DNA of 64,000 nucleotides, taken from positions 4,278,001 to 4,342,000 of the forward strand of contig OY764266.1 of NCBI GenBank assembly GCA_963668365.1, in the 5' to 3' direction. Below, piece after piece: positions 25,873-33,820 of the stretch (its first letter is position 1; the number at the start of each line of letters is the position of its first letter). A program made the translations under genes and the position numbers. Source of the DNA: VXNE01 sp963668365. Lineage in GTDB: Bacteria > Pseudomonadota > Gammaproteobacteria > Pseudomonadales > Azotimanducaceae. Below the pieces are notes generated by a model. That model was not told the origin of the DNA. It did not search any database and saw only the letters and a list, made by a program, of their open reading frames with translations.

Positions 25873-28279
25873 GCTGGTGAAATCATCCGAGTTCGTCGCG
25901 TAGTTGGAAACCGATGGTCATGTATGTGAGCTGGATGTGGCCATGCCACAGGAGTTGCGCGCCGGGTGGGTCGCGCGTGCGGCCGAGCCAGCCGCCGAGG
26001 CGCGCGAGCAGTTGCACGGTCTCGCCGAGCTGCGAGGGCGGGTCGAGGTTGCGCGAGCGGGCGAAGCTGGCGAGCACGCGCAGTTCGATGTCGGAGAACA
26101 GCAATTCGGGGGGCAACTCGGGCATCTCGCGGCCGAGACGGAGCATCAGTTGGATGCGCCAGCCGACGACCATGTTGATGGCGATGGCGCGCTCGAGGCG
26201 CTCGGCGGTGTGGTGCTGCAGTTCCTCGACCTTGCAGCCGGATTTGAGGATGCGGAAGTAGTCCTCGATGCGCCAGCGCATGGCGTAGTAGTGGAGGATG
26301 CGCCGCGCGTCGTCGACGCCGGTCACGGGCAGGGTGGTGAGCACGAACCACTCCAGCGGCTTGGCGTTCGCGGGCGGCTGCTCCTCGCGGGCGTGCACCA
26401 CCCACACCTCGACCGGCGCCGCCCCGGGGCACGGCAGCGCGACCGGCTCGTAGCGCAGCGTCATCTCGGCCGAGCGGGCGGGGCGCTTGGTCTTTCCGGC
26501 CCGCTTGCTGGCCTTGGCGCGCGCGCTTTGCCGCGTGACCTCGACGGTGCAGGCGCCGCGCACCCGGGCGTTGCGCATCGTCTCGAACAGGCGCCGCGAG
26601 ACCGGGTTGCCGTCGTCGTCGGTAACCCGCCCCAGGACGCGGTCGACCTTGGCGCGCACCAGCAACTCGACCGTCGGGGCATGCTCGCGCCGTTCGACGA
26701 ACAGGTCCAGGAAGTCGGCCTCGCGGTCCATGGCGCACACCACGCGGGTGTCGGGCAGTTCCCGGGCCGCCTCGGCACAGTCGCGCAACCCCTCGATCCA
26801 GCGAAACGACTTGCGCGCCTCGCGCGGCTTGCGAGCGCGCGCCTCGGGACCGGCGGGCGCCGGGGCGTCGAACCCGGCGCGCAGCACGCCCAGCGGCGTC
26901 CCCTCGTCATTGACCGCCAGGGTCGCGTGCAGATGCAGGCCGCGCACCGCCGCGCCGGTCTGGTTCGAGCCGATCGTCCCCAGCCCTTGCGTTCGCCCGC
27001 GGCGGGCGAAGTTCAACGTGGTGGCGTCCTGAATGCACAGGACCGTGGACTCCGAGCGCAGGCGCCGCAACGTGCGCTCGCGGTGCGGCTTGAGAATGTT
27101 CGCCACCGTCACCTCGCCGTCGGCGGGTTGATCGATGAGCCGGTAGTGTCCCTTGACCAAGGCGCGCGCTCCGTTCGTGGCGCCGGTGATGGCGCGCATC
27201 GGACACTGTGCCATATGCCGCGCGCTCTCGACCAGGCGCGCGCTCAGGCGGGCGTCGCCCAGGGGCGCGCCGCCGAACTCGTTGGCCGCCCAGGACGCGG
27301 CGTCGAGCCCCTCGCCGGGCGCCAGCGCCGCGGGCGGCGGCGCCGCGAGACGCCGCCGCCAGACCCGGTCGAGTTCGTACAGATACACCGCCTTGGGTGT
27401 CTCGCGGGCGGCATGGGCACGGTCCTGGCGCCCGCGCCCGCGCGTCGCGCCGACCCGCACCCAGTTCGCCGCGCGAAAGCTCGCCCCCGTGTGCTCGCGC
27501 TCGTCGACGAACGTCTCCAGCAGCCAGGGCCGGTAACCGTGCAGGCGCTCGAAGTCCTCGCCCACCCGCCGCACCACCCGGCCCAGCACATGCGAGGCCA
27601 GGTTGCGGCAGCGGACGCCGGGACGAATCAGAAACCGGCACAACCCCGCCACGCGATGCAGCCGCGCGCGGCGGCGCGCATCGTCCCAGCCGATCCAGGC
27701 GTCGCGAGCCCGCAGCCGCCGCGCCGAGGCCGCGAACCCCACCGCCCCCAGCCAGCCATGCGCCGAGCCGACCAGATAGCGCAACTGATGGCCGACGAAA
27801 GGACCCGCACCACGCGGGTGCTCGCGCGCCATCAGGGTATTCCAGATCAGGCGATGTTCGTCGCTGTCGACCCGAATCAGCGCAAGCTCTCGCAACTCAC
27901 CCGCCTCGCCGGGGACATCCCTGGCCGGCGCCACGCACTCCGCAAGCTGGCGCGGTCCGCGCCCAGCACCGCCCACCCTTCGCGGCGCCGGTAGCGCGAC
28001 CTGACCCGCCGCCTCCAGCCCGCGCAATGCCCGGCAGCAACTCGCGCGCTGCAGACGGCCGCGCCCGTCGCGCAGCTCGAACGCCTCGCACACCCGATCG
28101 GCAACCTGCCCGAGCCCCGTGACACCCTCCGAAACCGCCGTGTTCAGCACGTCTTGAAGCTGGCCAATGTCAGCCCGCAGGCGACCTCCAACCTGGGTCT
28201 GAACCTCCATGCCGCGTACCGTAGCGCAACGGCATCTTGAAGTCCAGCAGATACTTGTGGGGCACGGGCAGGGCTAGCC
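25827..28279 (-). mobile_element. IS4/Tn5-like insertion element, 2453 bp
   Basis: Terminal inverted repeats of 39 bases lie at 25827-25865 and 28241-28279 and match at 35 of 39 positions (outer ends GGCTACCCCTGCCCGTG and GGCTAGCCCTGCCCGTG). The element carries a single 775-residue transposase gene on the minus strand. The 9 bases outside each end differ, so no target duplication is visible, and the flanking genes are fragments of two unrelated genes. Both facts suggest a deletion or rearrangement after insertion. Confidence 0.8.
25883..28210 (-). CDS. IS4/Tn5-like transposase with N-terminal DruA (DUF4338) domain
   Basis: The 775-residue protein has three parts. Residues ~110-265 resemble the DruA/DUF4338 domain (LIWNTLMAREHPRG, QLRYLVGSAHGWLGAVGFA, ERLHGYRPWLLETFVD). 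Residues ~305-370 match the Tn5 transposase N-terminal DNA-binding domain (EFGGAPLGDARLSARLV). The rest is an RNase H-fold IS4 catalytic core with Asp395 (QDATTLNF), Asp495 (CAMDREADF) and Glu649 in YYAMRWRIEDYFRILKSG, the Y-R-E-K motif. All catalytic residues are present and the frame is intact, so activity is plausible. DruA is best known from the Druantia anti-phage system; in this fusion its role may be in DNA recognition. No other druantia genes lie nearby. Confidence 0.8.
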   Translation of the reverse strand: MEVQTQVGGRLRADIGQLQDVLNTAVSEGVTGLGQVADRVCEAFELRDGRGRLQRASCCRALRGLEAAGQVALPAPRRVGGAGRGPRQLAECVAPARDVPGEAGELRELALIRVDSDEHRLIWNTLMAREHPRGAGPFVGHQLRYLVGSAHGWLGAVGFAASARRLRARDAWIGWDDARRRARLHRVAGLCRFLIRPGVRCRNLASHVLGRVVRRVGEDFERLHGYRPWLLETFVDEREHTGASFRAANWVRVGATRGRGRQDRAHAARETPKAVYLYELDRVWRRRLAAPPPAALAPGEGLDAASWAANEFGGAPLGDARLSARLVESARHMAQCPMRAITGATNGARALVKGHYRLIDQPADGEVTVANILKPHRERTLRRLRSESTVLCIQDATTLNFARRGRTQGLGTIGSNQTGAAVRGLHLHATLAVNDEGTPLGVLRAGFDAPAPAGPEARARKPREARKSFRWIEGLRDCAEAARELPDTRVVCAMDREADFLDLFVERREHAPTVELLVRAKVDRVLGRVTDDDGNPVSRRLFETMRNARVRGACTVEVTRQSARAKASKRAGKTKRPARSAEMTLRYEPVALPCPGAAPVEVWVVHAREEQPPANAKPLEWFVLTTLPVTGVDDARRILHYYAMRWRIEDYFRILKSGCKVEELQHHTAERLERAIAINMVVGWRIQLMLRLGREMPELPPELLFSDIELRVLASFARSRNLDPPSQLGETVQLLARLGGWLGRTRDPPGAQLLWHGHIQLTYMTIGFQLRDELG

Positions 28280-28741
28280 GGCGACAATCTGGTGGCCCGG
28301 CTCAACCTGCCGAACATGCGAAGCTCGCGACACCGCAGGATCGAGGTCTACGCGCAGGCGGTTCGCGGACTACTCGCGCTGGAGCCGGACAGCGACAGGC
28401 GGGAGAAATACATCGACTTCATCGACATCTACGCCGGCCTCACCGACAATGACCGTCGGCGCTATCGACGGCAATATCCGGAGGACAGCAACACCATGGC
28501 AGGAATCGTCCAAAGGGCTCGAGACGAGGGGATCGAGCAGGGATTGGAACAGGGAATGCGGCAGGGTCGCATCGAAGGGGAGTGCGCAGTGCTGGAGAAA
28601 CAGCTTCGGCGGCGGTTCGGTCTCGTGCCCTCCGGCGTCACAGATAGGCTTCGGCGAGCGGCCGCGAACGATATCGAGACCTGGGCCGAGAACGTGCTCG
28701 ACGCCGAAACGCTGGACGACGTATTCGATTCGGGCCTTTAG
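28280..28741 (+). pseudogene. Rpn-family nuclease/transposase-like protein, N-terminus lost
   Basis: The frame is open from the end of the IS4-like element to a TAG and encodes about 153 residues matching the C-terminal part of Rpn-family (PD-(D/E)XK, transposase_31-like) proteins. These include NLVARLNLPNM, REKYIDFIDIYAGLTDNDRRRY, a charged ARDEGIEQGLEQGMRQG coil, and a closing RRRFG segment. The N-terminal nuclease core is absent and similarity starts exactly at the IS boundary. A GTG at 28292 could start a shortened protein of 149 residues, but without the nuclease core it should not be active. Confidence 0.7.
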
Positions 28742-28949
28742 GGAACCTCTGATCAAGCCCATCCCTGGGCTTGATCAGGTCGCAAGACAAAACGCGGTTT
28801 CGTCTTGCTCCAAAGATTCAATGGCTTACGCCATCGAATCTGGCGGCACATTCCTGTGCCGCGCTAGGGACGCCCTTAAATGGCTTACGCCATCGAATCT
28901 GGCGGCACATCCCTGTGCCGCGCTAGGGACGCCCTTAATCAGAGCTTCC
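28742..28949. mobile_element. 208-bp MITE with IS5-like ends
   Basis: Ends GGAACCTCTGATCAAG and, reversed, GGAAGCTCTGATTAAG match at 14 of 16 positions. TTAG flanks the element on both sides (28738-28741 and 28950-28953) as a 4-bp target duplication. That agrees with the YTAR targets of IS5-family elements. There is no coding capacity. Inside are a 13-bp perfect stem (28749-28761 with 28766-28778) and a 59-bp tandem repeat. The left TTAG contains the stop codon of the Rpn remnant. Confidence 0.7.
28821..28938. repeat. Two tandem copies of a 59-bp unit
   Basis: Copy 1 at 28821-28879 and copy 2 at 28880-28938 differ at a single base (T or C after GGCGGCACAT). Each unit contains short palindromes (GGCTTACGCC-like and GGCACA with TGTGCC). 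They lie inside the MITE and probably arose by local duplication. Confidence 0.85.
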
Positions 28950-29013
28950 TTAGCGCGAGAACCGGCGGGCGGGTCGCTTGTCACACGCGGCATCGACCAC
29001 GCTTTAGCGGCGA

Positions 29014-29163
29014 TCAGGCGGCGCGCTGCTTCGCCTGGCCGGGCGGATACTTGAGTGGGCCGGGTGGAATGTGGTCGAAGATGAACGTGATGCGCTCCTG
29101 GCTCACCATCTCGTCCGGCGACGTGAAACGCCCGACACCGACGACCGGCGGGTTCCGGCTCAC
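29014..29163 (-). CDS. Possible 49-residue small protein downstream of PLP enzyme
   Basis: A GTG one base after the stop of the PLP-enzyme gene opens a 49-residue frame. It includes NPPVVGVGRFTSPDEMVSQE, then FIFDHIPPGPLKYPPGQ. The composition looks protein-like (alternating hydrophobic strands, conserved-looking proline motif) rather than like a shadow frame. The tight spacing fits a second gene of the same transcript. It could also be the tail of a decayed larger gene. No family recognised. Confidence 0.35.
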   Translation of the reverse strand: MSRNPPVVGVGRFTSPDEMVSQERITFIFDHIPPGPLKYPPGQAKQRAA

Positions 29164-29164
29164 G

Positions 29165-30313
29165 TCATGCGAGCGCCTGTTCGAGATCCGCGATCAGGTC
29201 CTCTACGTCCTCGATACCGATGGACAGGCGCACAAGATCCTTAGGAATCGGGCTACCTTCGCCCTCGATTGAGTAGCGATGCTCGATCAGGCTCTCGACG
29301 CCGCCGAGCGACGTTGCCCGGGTGAACACCCTGCATCGCTTGACGATGTCCAGCGCCCCTTCCGCATCGCCGTTCACGCGCAGCGACAGCATGCCCCCGA
29401 AACCGCCGTCCATCTGGCGTTTGGCGATTTCGTGTCCTGGGTGGCCGGGCAGACCGGGATACAACACGGACCTGAGCGCTGGGTGTCCCTCGAAATGCCG
29501 GGCAATCGCCAATGCCGATTCCGAGGCCTTGTGCACCCGGAGGAAAAGCGTCCGCATGCCCCTCTGCAGCAGCCAGGCCTCGAAGGTTCCCAGGATGGCA
29601 CCACCGTGCAGCCTCACATGGCAGATGTCTTCCCAGAGTCCGTCCTTTCGCGCGGTCACGACGGCGCCCGCGACAACATCGCAATGGCCGTTCAGGTACT
29701 TCGTTGCCGAGTGCACGACGAGGTCTGCGCCATGTTCAATGGGTTTCGTCAACACGGGTGTCGCCACCGTGGAGTCGACGACGAGCGTCGCGCCGATCCC
29801 ATGCGCGATGTCGGCGGCGGCGGCAATGTCGATCACGTCCCAGGTCGGATTGCAGGGCGACTCCATCCAGAGCAGTCTGGTCTTACCGCACCCCACCGAC
29901 CGGACCAGGGCGTCCGGGTCCGCGGCATCGAACAGATCGAGCGTGAGGCCCCACTGGTCGCAGAAGGCGATCAGCCAATTGCGCAGTCCCCAATACATGA
30001 TCCTGGGGGCCACTACCCGGTCGCCGGGTCTCAGGGACTGGACGATCGCCATCGCCGCAGACATGCCGGAGCTGAAAAGCAGACCCGCCTCTGCCCCTTC
30101 CAGGCGCGCAAGCGCCCGCTCCGCCACGACGAAACCGGGATTCTCGTCGCGCCCGTAACTGTGCCCAGGATCGAGCAGTGCGTAGTCGTCCTTGTCGCGC
30201 ACGTAGGTCGTCGAGGGAAATATAGGCGGCGTCAGTCCGCCCGTGCCGGCGTCGATCTGACGCAGGGCCTGCGCATTCAGTGTCTCCGGTGCAAGATTCC
30301 CGTGGTTACGCAT
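29165..30313 (-). CDS. Cystathionine gamma-synthase/methionine gamma-lyase family PLP enzyme
   Basis: The 382-residue protein is a fold-type I PLP enzyme of the Cys/Met metabolism family. It has the substrate-loop YGRDENPG near residue 53, FSSGMSAAMA for the phosphate, VVDSTVATP, and HSATKYLNGH with the cofactor lysine at Lys205. The family includes cystathionine synthases and lyases, methionine gamma-lyase and O-acylhomoserine sulfhydrylases; sequence alone does not separate them here. The Gly/Thr-rich start and the GGAILGTFEAWLLQRGMRTL segment are typical. It is probably expressed from its own promoter in the ~490-bp region upstream. Confidence 0.85.
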   Translation of the reverse strand: MRNHGNLAPETLNAQALRQIDAGTGGLTPPIFPSTTYVRDKDDYALLDPGHSYGRDENPGFVVAERALARLEGAEAGLLFSSGMSAAMAIVQSLRPGDRVVAPRIMYWGLRNWLIAFCDQWGLTLDLFDAADPDALVRSVGCGKTRLLWMESPCNPTWDVIDIAAAADIAHGIGATLVVDSTVATPVLTKPIEHGADLVVHSATKYLNGHCDVVAGAVVTARKDGLWEDICHVRLHGGAILGTFEAWLLQRGMRTLFLRVHKASESALAIARHFEGHPALRSVLYPGLPGHPGHEIAKRQMDGGFGGMLSLRVNGDAEGALDIVKRCRVFTRATSLGGVESLIEHRYSIEGEGSPIPKDLVRLSIGIEDVEDLIADLEQALA

Positions 30314-30800
30314 TCGATTCTGGTCTCGATCAGTCTGGATTCGCGAGGCTTGGCGAGGCTAACAGACCGTCCCCCCCACCGCACTAGACCAGCGGCAGGG
30401 GGAGACGGGATCTTGGGTGGGTACCGCGGCGATCACCCGTTCTTCACCGACAAGAATCCCAACAACTACGTGCACGGTGGCGGCACTACGAAGCACACCT
30501 CGACCCCTTGATCGAGGTGCTGGAGCCGCTGCTCATGGAACTGCCGGAGGCGGATCGACCCCTCGGTCTGGGTGGCTCAACGGCCTCAGGCCAGGAAGCT
30601 AAGGCAACCTCTTCACGAGTATCGAGGGTTCCGACTTCGACATGTCGAAACCCCACTCGGTGCCATTTCAAGCGAAGTTAACCCGGTTTACCTAAATTCG
30701 ATAACTTCTATCAGGCGGGTCTGTTCGAACAGCGAACTTTTCCGGAACCACGACGGAAGCGTCTGAGAAGCGCATGGCGAGCGCGTTCGTTCTCGTTGAT
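30314..30800. other. 487-bp stretch without an intact gene
   Basis: This stretch lies between the start of the PLP enzyme and the end of the LLM oxidoreductase gene. Short open pieces on the plus strand (for example GGYRGDHPFFTDKNPNNYV near 30415-30475, and a helical LIEVLEPLLMELPEADRP in another frame near 30508-30560) look like debris of a decayed coding sequence. I cannot assign them to a family. No RNA gene is visible. Confidence 0.4.
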
Positions 30801-31805
30801 CTACAGCAGTTCCTCGGCCATGAACCGGAGCGTTTCCGGGTTCGAGGAGCCGACCTTCAGCATCGTAACCGGGCTCTCTTTCCAAGCCTGCAATCGATCG
30901 CGGATCCGTTCCTTCGGGCCTACCAGGGAGATTTCGTCGCACAGTTCCCGGGGCACGGCTGCGATGGCTTCGTCCCTGCGCCCGCCAAGGAACAGTTCCT
31001 GGACCCGTTCGGCCTGGGCGCCGAAACCCATGCGGGTCACGTGGTCCTTGTGCACGTTGAAGCTCTTCGCCCCCATGCCGCCGACGTAGAAGCCGACGTT
31101 CTGCCTGACCTGGTCCAGCGCGCCTTCAACATCGTCGTCGATGATGACAGTCACCCCGGCGGCGATCTCGAAGTCCCTGTTGCGAATCGCGAGGGCATCC
31201 TTGTACATGCCCCCCATGCGGTAGGGCGAAAGGAACATCGGCAGCCAGCCGTCGCAGATCGCAGCCCCCAGCGCAACATTCTTCGGCCCTTCCGCCCCGA
31301 GGTAGACGGGGATGTGATCGCGGATCGGGTGCAGGATGAGTTTCAGCGGCTTGCCGAGCCCCGTGCCGCCCGGCATCGGCAACTGGTAGTGCTTGCCGTC
31401 GAAGGAAACCGGATCCCGCCGAGCGACAACCTGGCGGAAGATCGAGACCCACTCCCGGGTACGCTCCAGCGGCCTCGGATACGGCTGCCCGTACCAGCCC
31501 TCGACCACCTGCGGGCCGGAGACGCCGATGCCGAGGATCAGCCGGCCGTTCGACAGGTAGTCGAGAGACACCGCGTGCATCGCCGCACTGGCCGGGGTGC
31601 GCGCCGAGATCTGCATGATGGACGTGCCGAGATTGATGCGCTCCGTGCTCGCGCCGACCCAGGCGAGCGGCGTGAAGCAGTCCGAACCGTAGATTTCGGA
31701 CGTCCAGATCGTATCGTAGCCGAGGGACTCGGCCTCTTTGGCCAGTTCGACGATACGCGCGCCGCCCGCCGGTCCGAGCGGCCCGATTCCGACTCCGAGC
31801 TTCAT
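30801..31805 (-). CDS. LLM-class flavin-dependent (F420-type) oxidoreductase
   Basis: The 334-residue protein is a bacterial-luciferase-like TIM barrel. It has LAKEAESLGYDTIWTSEI near residue 22, RINLGTSIMQISARTPASAAM around 56-76, the GRLILGIGVSGPQVVEGWYG motif, and VYLGAEGPKNVALGA. This matches the LLM-class oxidoreductases that use F420 or FMN, close to those annotated as F420-dependent. No F420 biosynthesis gene is in the window, so the cofactor is undecided. It is divergent from the MFS transporter gene with a 113-base gap; shared regulation is possible. Confidence 0.8.
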   Translation of the reverse strand: MKLGVGIGPLGPAGGARIVELAKEAESLGYDTIWTSEIYGSDCFTPLAWVGASTERINLGTSIMQISARTPASAAMHAVSLDYLSNGRLILGIGVSGPQVVEGWYGQPYPRPLERTREWVSIFRQVVARRDPVSFDGKHYQLPMPGGTGLGKPLKLILHPIRDHIPVYLGAEGPKNVALGAAICDGWLPMFLSPYRMGGMYKDALAIRNRDFEIAAGVTVIIDDDVEGALDQVRQNVGFYVGGMGAKSFNVHKDHVTRMGFGAQAERVQELFLGGRRDEAIAAVPRELCDEISLVGPKERIRDRLQAWKESPVTMLKVGSSNPETLRFMAEELL

Positions 31806-31918
31806 GCACTACCTCCCCAGAACAAGGCCGAAAAGCTTACACTCCCAGCGCCACCCCATGAACAACGCGTCCAGAATGGATTGCATGAATCTCTACGACC
31901 TCAAGTTCGGCAATTAGC

Positions 31919-33289
31919 GTGCAGCGAAACGGGCCAGCGACATCATTCCGCCAGCAGCACTACGGGCGCGAAGGGCGCGACCGCCTGATCCTGAGTGAAC
32001 ACCGCTGGCTGCGGTTCGGCGCATTCTGCGCCTTCTACTTCGCCCAGGGCGTGCCCATCGGGCTTTTGTCCGTTGCCATTCCGGCATGGCTCGCGCAAGA
32101 GGGCGCGAGCGTCGGCGACCTGGCCCGGTTCACAGCAATCGTTTCGGCGCCATGGGGGTTCAAGCTGATCGCCGGCCCGTTCATGGACCGGTTCAAGTTC
32201 CTGCCGATGGGATTCCGGCGTCCATGGGTCATGGGCGCACAGGGCGGTTTGGTGGTTTCCTTCCTGGCGCTGGCGGCCATGGGAGACATGGACCCGGAAT
32301 CTCTGGTGCCATTCATGGCCATGGGGTTCGTCATCAACACATTCTCCGCGACCCAGGATGTCGCCGTGGACGGCATGGCCATCGACATCCTTCCGAAGGA
32401 CGAACGCGGCAGGGCCAACGCATTCATGGCGGCGGGACAGGTCGCCGGATTCTCCGCCTACGGCGCATTGTGCGGGACGCTACTTCCCCTGATCGGTCTT
32501 CCCGTCACTGCCCTGGTTTGCGCGGTCACGGTCGCGGCCATTTTCGTCCTGGTCGCTATCGTTCGGGAGCGGCCGGGCGAACGGACGCTGCCATGGACGC
32601 CCGGAGAGGCTGGCGCGCGGGACGAGGTGGCCGAATTGGGTCTCGTCGACATCTTCCGCGACCTCGTTCGCGCCCTGTTTCTCCCGATGAGCCTGCTGCT
32701 TATCGCGGTTGAATTCCTGAACCGCGTTCGAGACGGCATCGCGGTGGCGGTACTCCCCAAGTTCGCGGTGGATGAAATCGGCGTGACGGCGGCGGAATAC
32801 AGCCAGTTCATCAGCTTGCTGGGTCTGATCGCGGCAGTTGTCGGCGTCCTGCTTGGCCCTCTCATCGACCGACAGGGGGCGAAGCGGTTCCTCATGTGCT
32901 CTCTGGTCATTAGCGCGGCGTGTCACGTCGCGGCGGGTCTACTCACCGAACTCTGGCAGGACATGGACTTCATCGTCGTCCTGTATCTTCTGGGCGCCGT
33001 TGCGAGTCAACTCATCTTCGTAGCGATCATTGCCCTGTTCATGAACCTGTGCTGGACGGCCGTGGCCGCGACCCAGTTCTCCGTCTACATGGCGCTGGCG
33101 AACGTGAGTCGCACCGTCGGAGGGTTACTGTTTGCCCCGGTTGCGGATGCACTGAGCTACAGCCAGGACTTCCTGATCATGGGAGCACTGCTGGGCCTCG
33201 CCGCCCTCCTCTTGGTGCCTTTCAACCAGGCCTCCCATTCGCTCCGCCTGGAGCAACGCATGACACCCCCCGACGCGCAGTCCACGTAG
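31919..33289 (+). CDS. MFS transporter, AmpG-like
   Basis: The 456-residue inner-membrane protein has about twelve hydrophobic segments. The first half carries FYFAQGVPIGLLSVAIPAWL and the MFS loop GPFMDRFKFLPMGFRRPW, followed by the acidic FSATQDVAVDGMAIDILP segment typical of the AmpG/acetyl-CoA-transporter-like branch. Those carriers import anhydro-muropeptides or related solutes. Start is a GTG at 31919; a later Leu or Met could also serve. It ends 17 bases before the phytanoyl-CoA dioxygenase gene, so the two were probably co-transcribed. The substrate is not known. Confidence 0.8.
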   Translation: MQRNGPATSFRQQHYGREGRDRLILSEHRWLRFGAFCAFYFAQGVPIGLLSVAIPAWLAQEGASVGDLARFTAIVSAPWGFKLIAGPFMDRFKFLPMGFRRPWVMGAQGGLVVSFLALAAMGDMDPESLVPFMAMGFVINTFSATQDVAVDGMAIDILPKDERGRANAFMAAGQVAGFSAYGALCGTLLPLIGLPVTALVCAVTVAAIFVLVAIVRERPGERTLPWTPGEAGARDEVAELGLVDIFRDLVRALFLPMSLLLIAVEFLNRVRDGIAVAVLPKFAVDEIGVTAAEYSQFISLLGLIAAVVGVLLGPLIDRQGAKRFLMCSLVISAACHVAAGLLTELWQDMDFIVVLYLLGAVASQLIFVAIIALFMNLCWTAVAATQFSVYMALANVSRTVGGLLFAPVADALSYSQDFLIMGALLGLAALLLVPFNQASHSLRLEQRMTPPDAQST

Positions 33290-33820
33290 GGTAGCGAGAG
33301 CAACACGTGGCGGAATCAGTCAAGGAAGCCGGTGACATCGTCGTCAACGGCCTCAACATCACCAAACGGGTCGCCGAGATCGAGGACTGTGGCTACACGA
33401 TCATTCCGGACTTCATCACGCAAGCCGAAGTCGCGCGCCTGCGCCATGTCTTCAACACCGAAGTGCCCATCACCCGGGCGTTCGGCCTCGGTGCCACCGG
33501 CAGGACCTGGCGCGCGCACAACCTGCTCGCGAAGACCCGCGCCGTGGACTACCTGTTCCTCGATGCGCGGGTCCGGGCGCTGGTCGAAGGCGTGATAGGC
33601 AAGTACAGCCAGATCAACGTCACGACGCTCTTCAACGTGCTTCCCGGAGAGAAGCGGCAGATCCTGCACCAGGACGACGGCCTCTGGCCGATCCCCCGGC
33701 CGCACCCGCACTTCCTCTGCAACGCGCTCATTGCCCTCGACGATTTCGACGTAGCAAATGGCGCCACGCACATCGTCCCCTACAGCCACAGGTGGCACGA
33801 CCGGCCCATAGACCAGGAAG

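Noticed and set aside
25883..28210. A Druantia anti-phage system
   Set aside because: Only the DruA-like domain is present, and it is fused to an intact transposase between inverted repeats; no druB, druC, druD or druE homologue is seen.
28821..28938. Tandem 59-bp units as a CRISPR array
   Set aside because: Only two direct copies without intervening unique spacers, and no cas genes nearby; they lie inside a MITE.
28979..28995. Another copy of the 16119-16170 palindrome near TTGTCACACGCGGCATC
   Set aside because: Only about 10 bases (GTCACACGCG) match one arm and there is no inverted partner; too short to count as a repeat copy.
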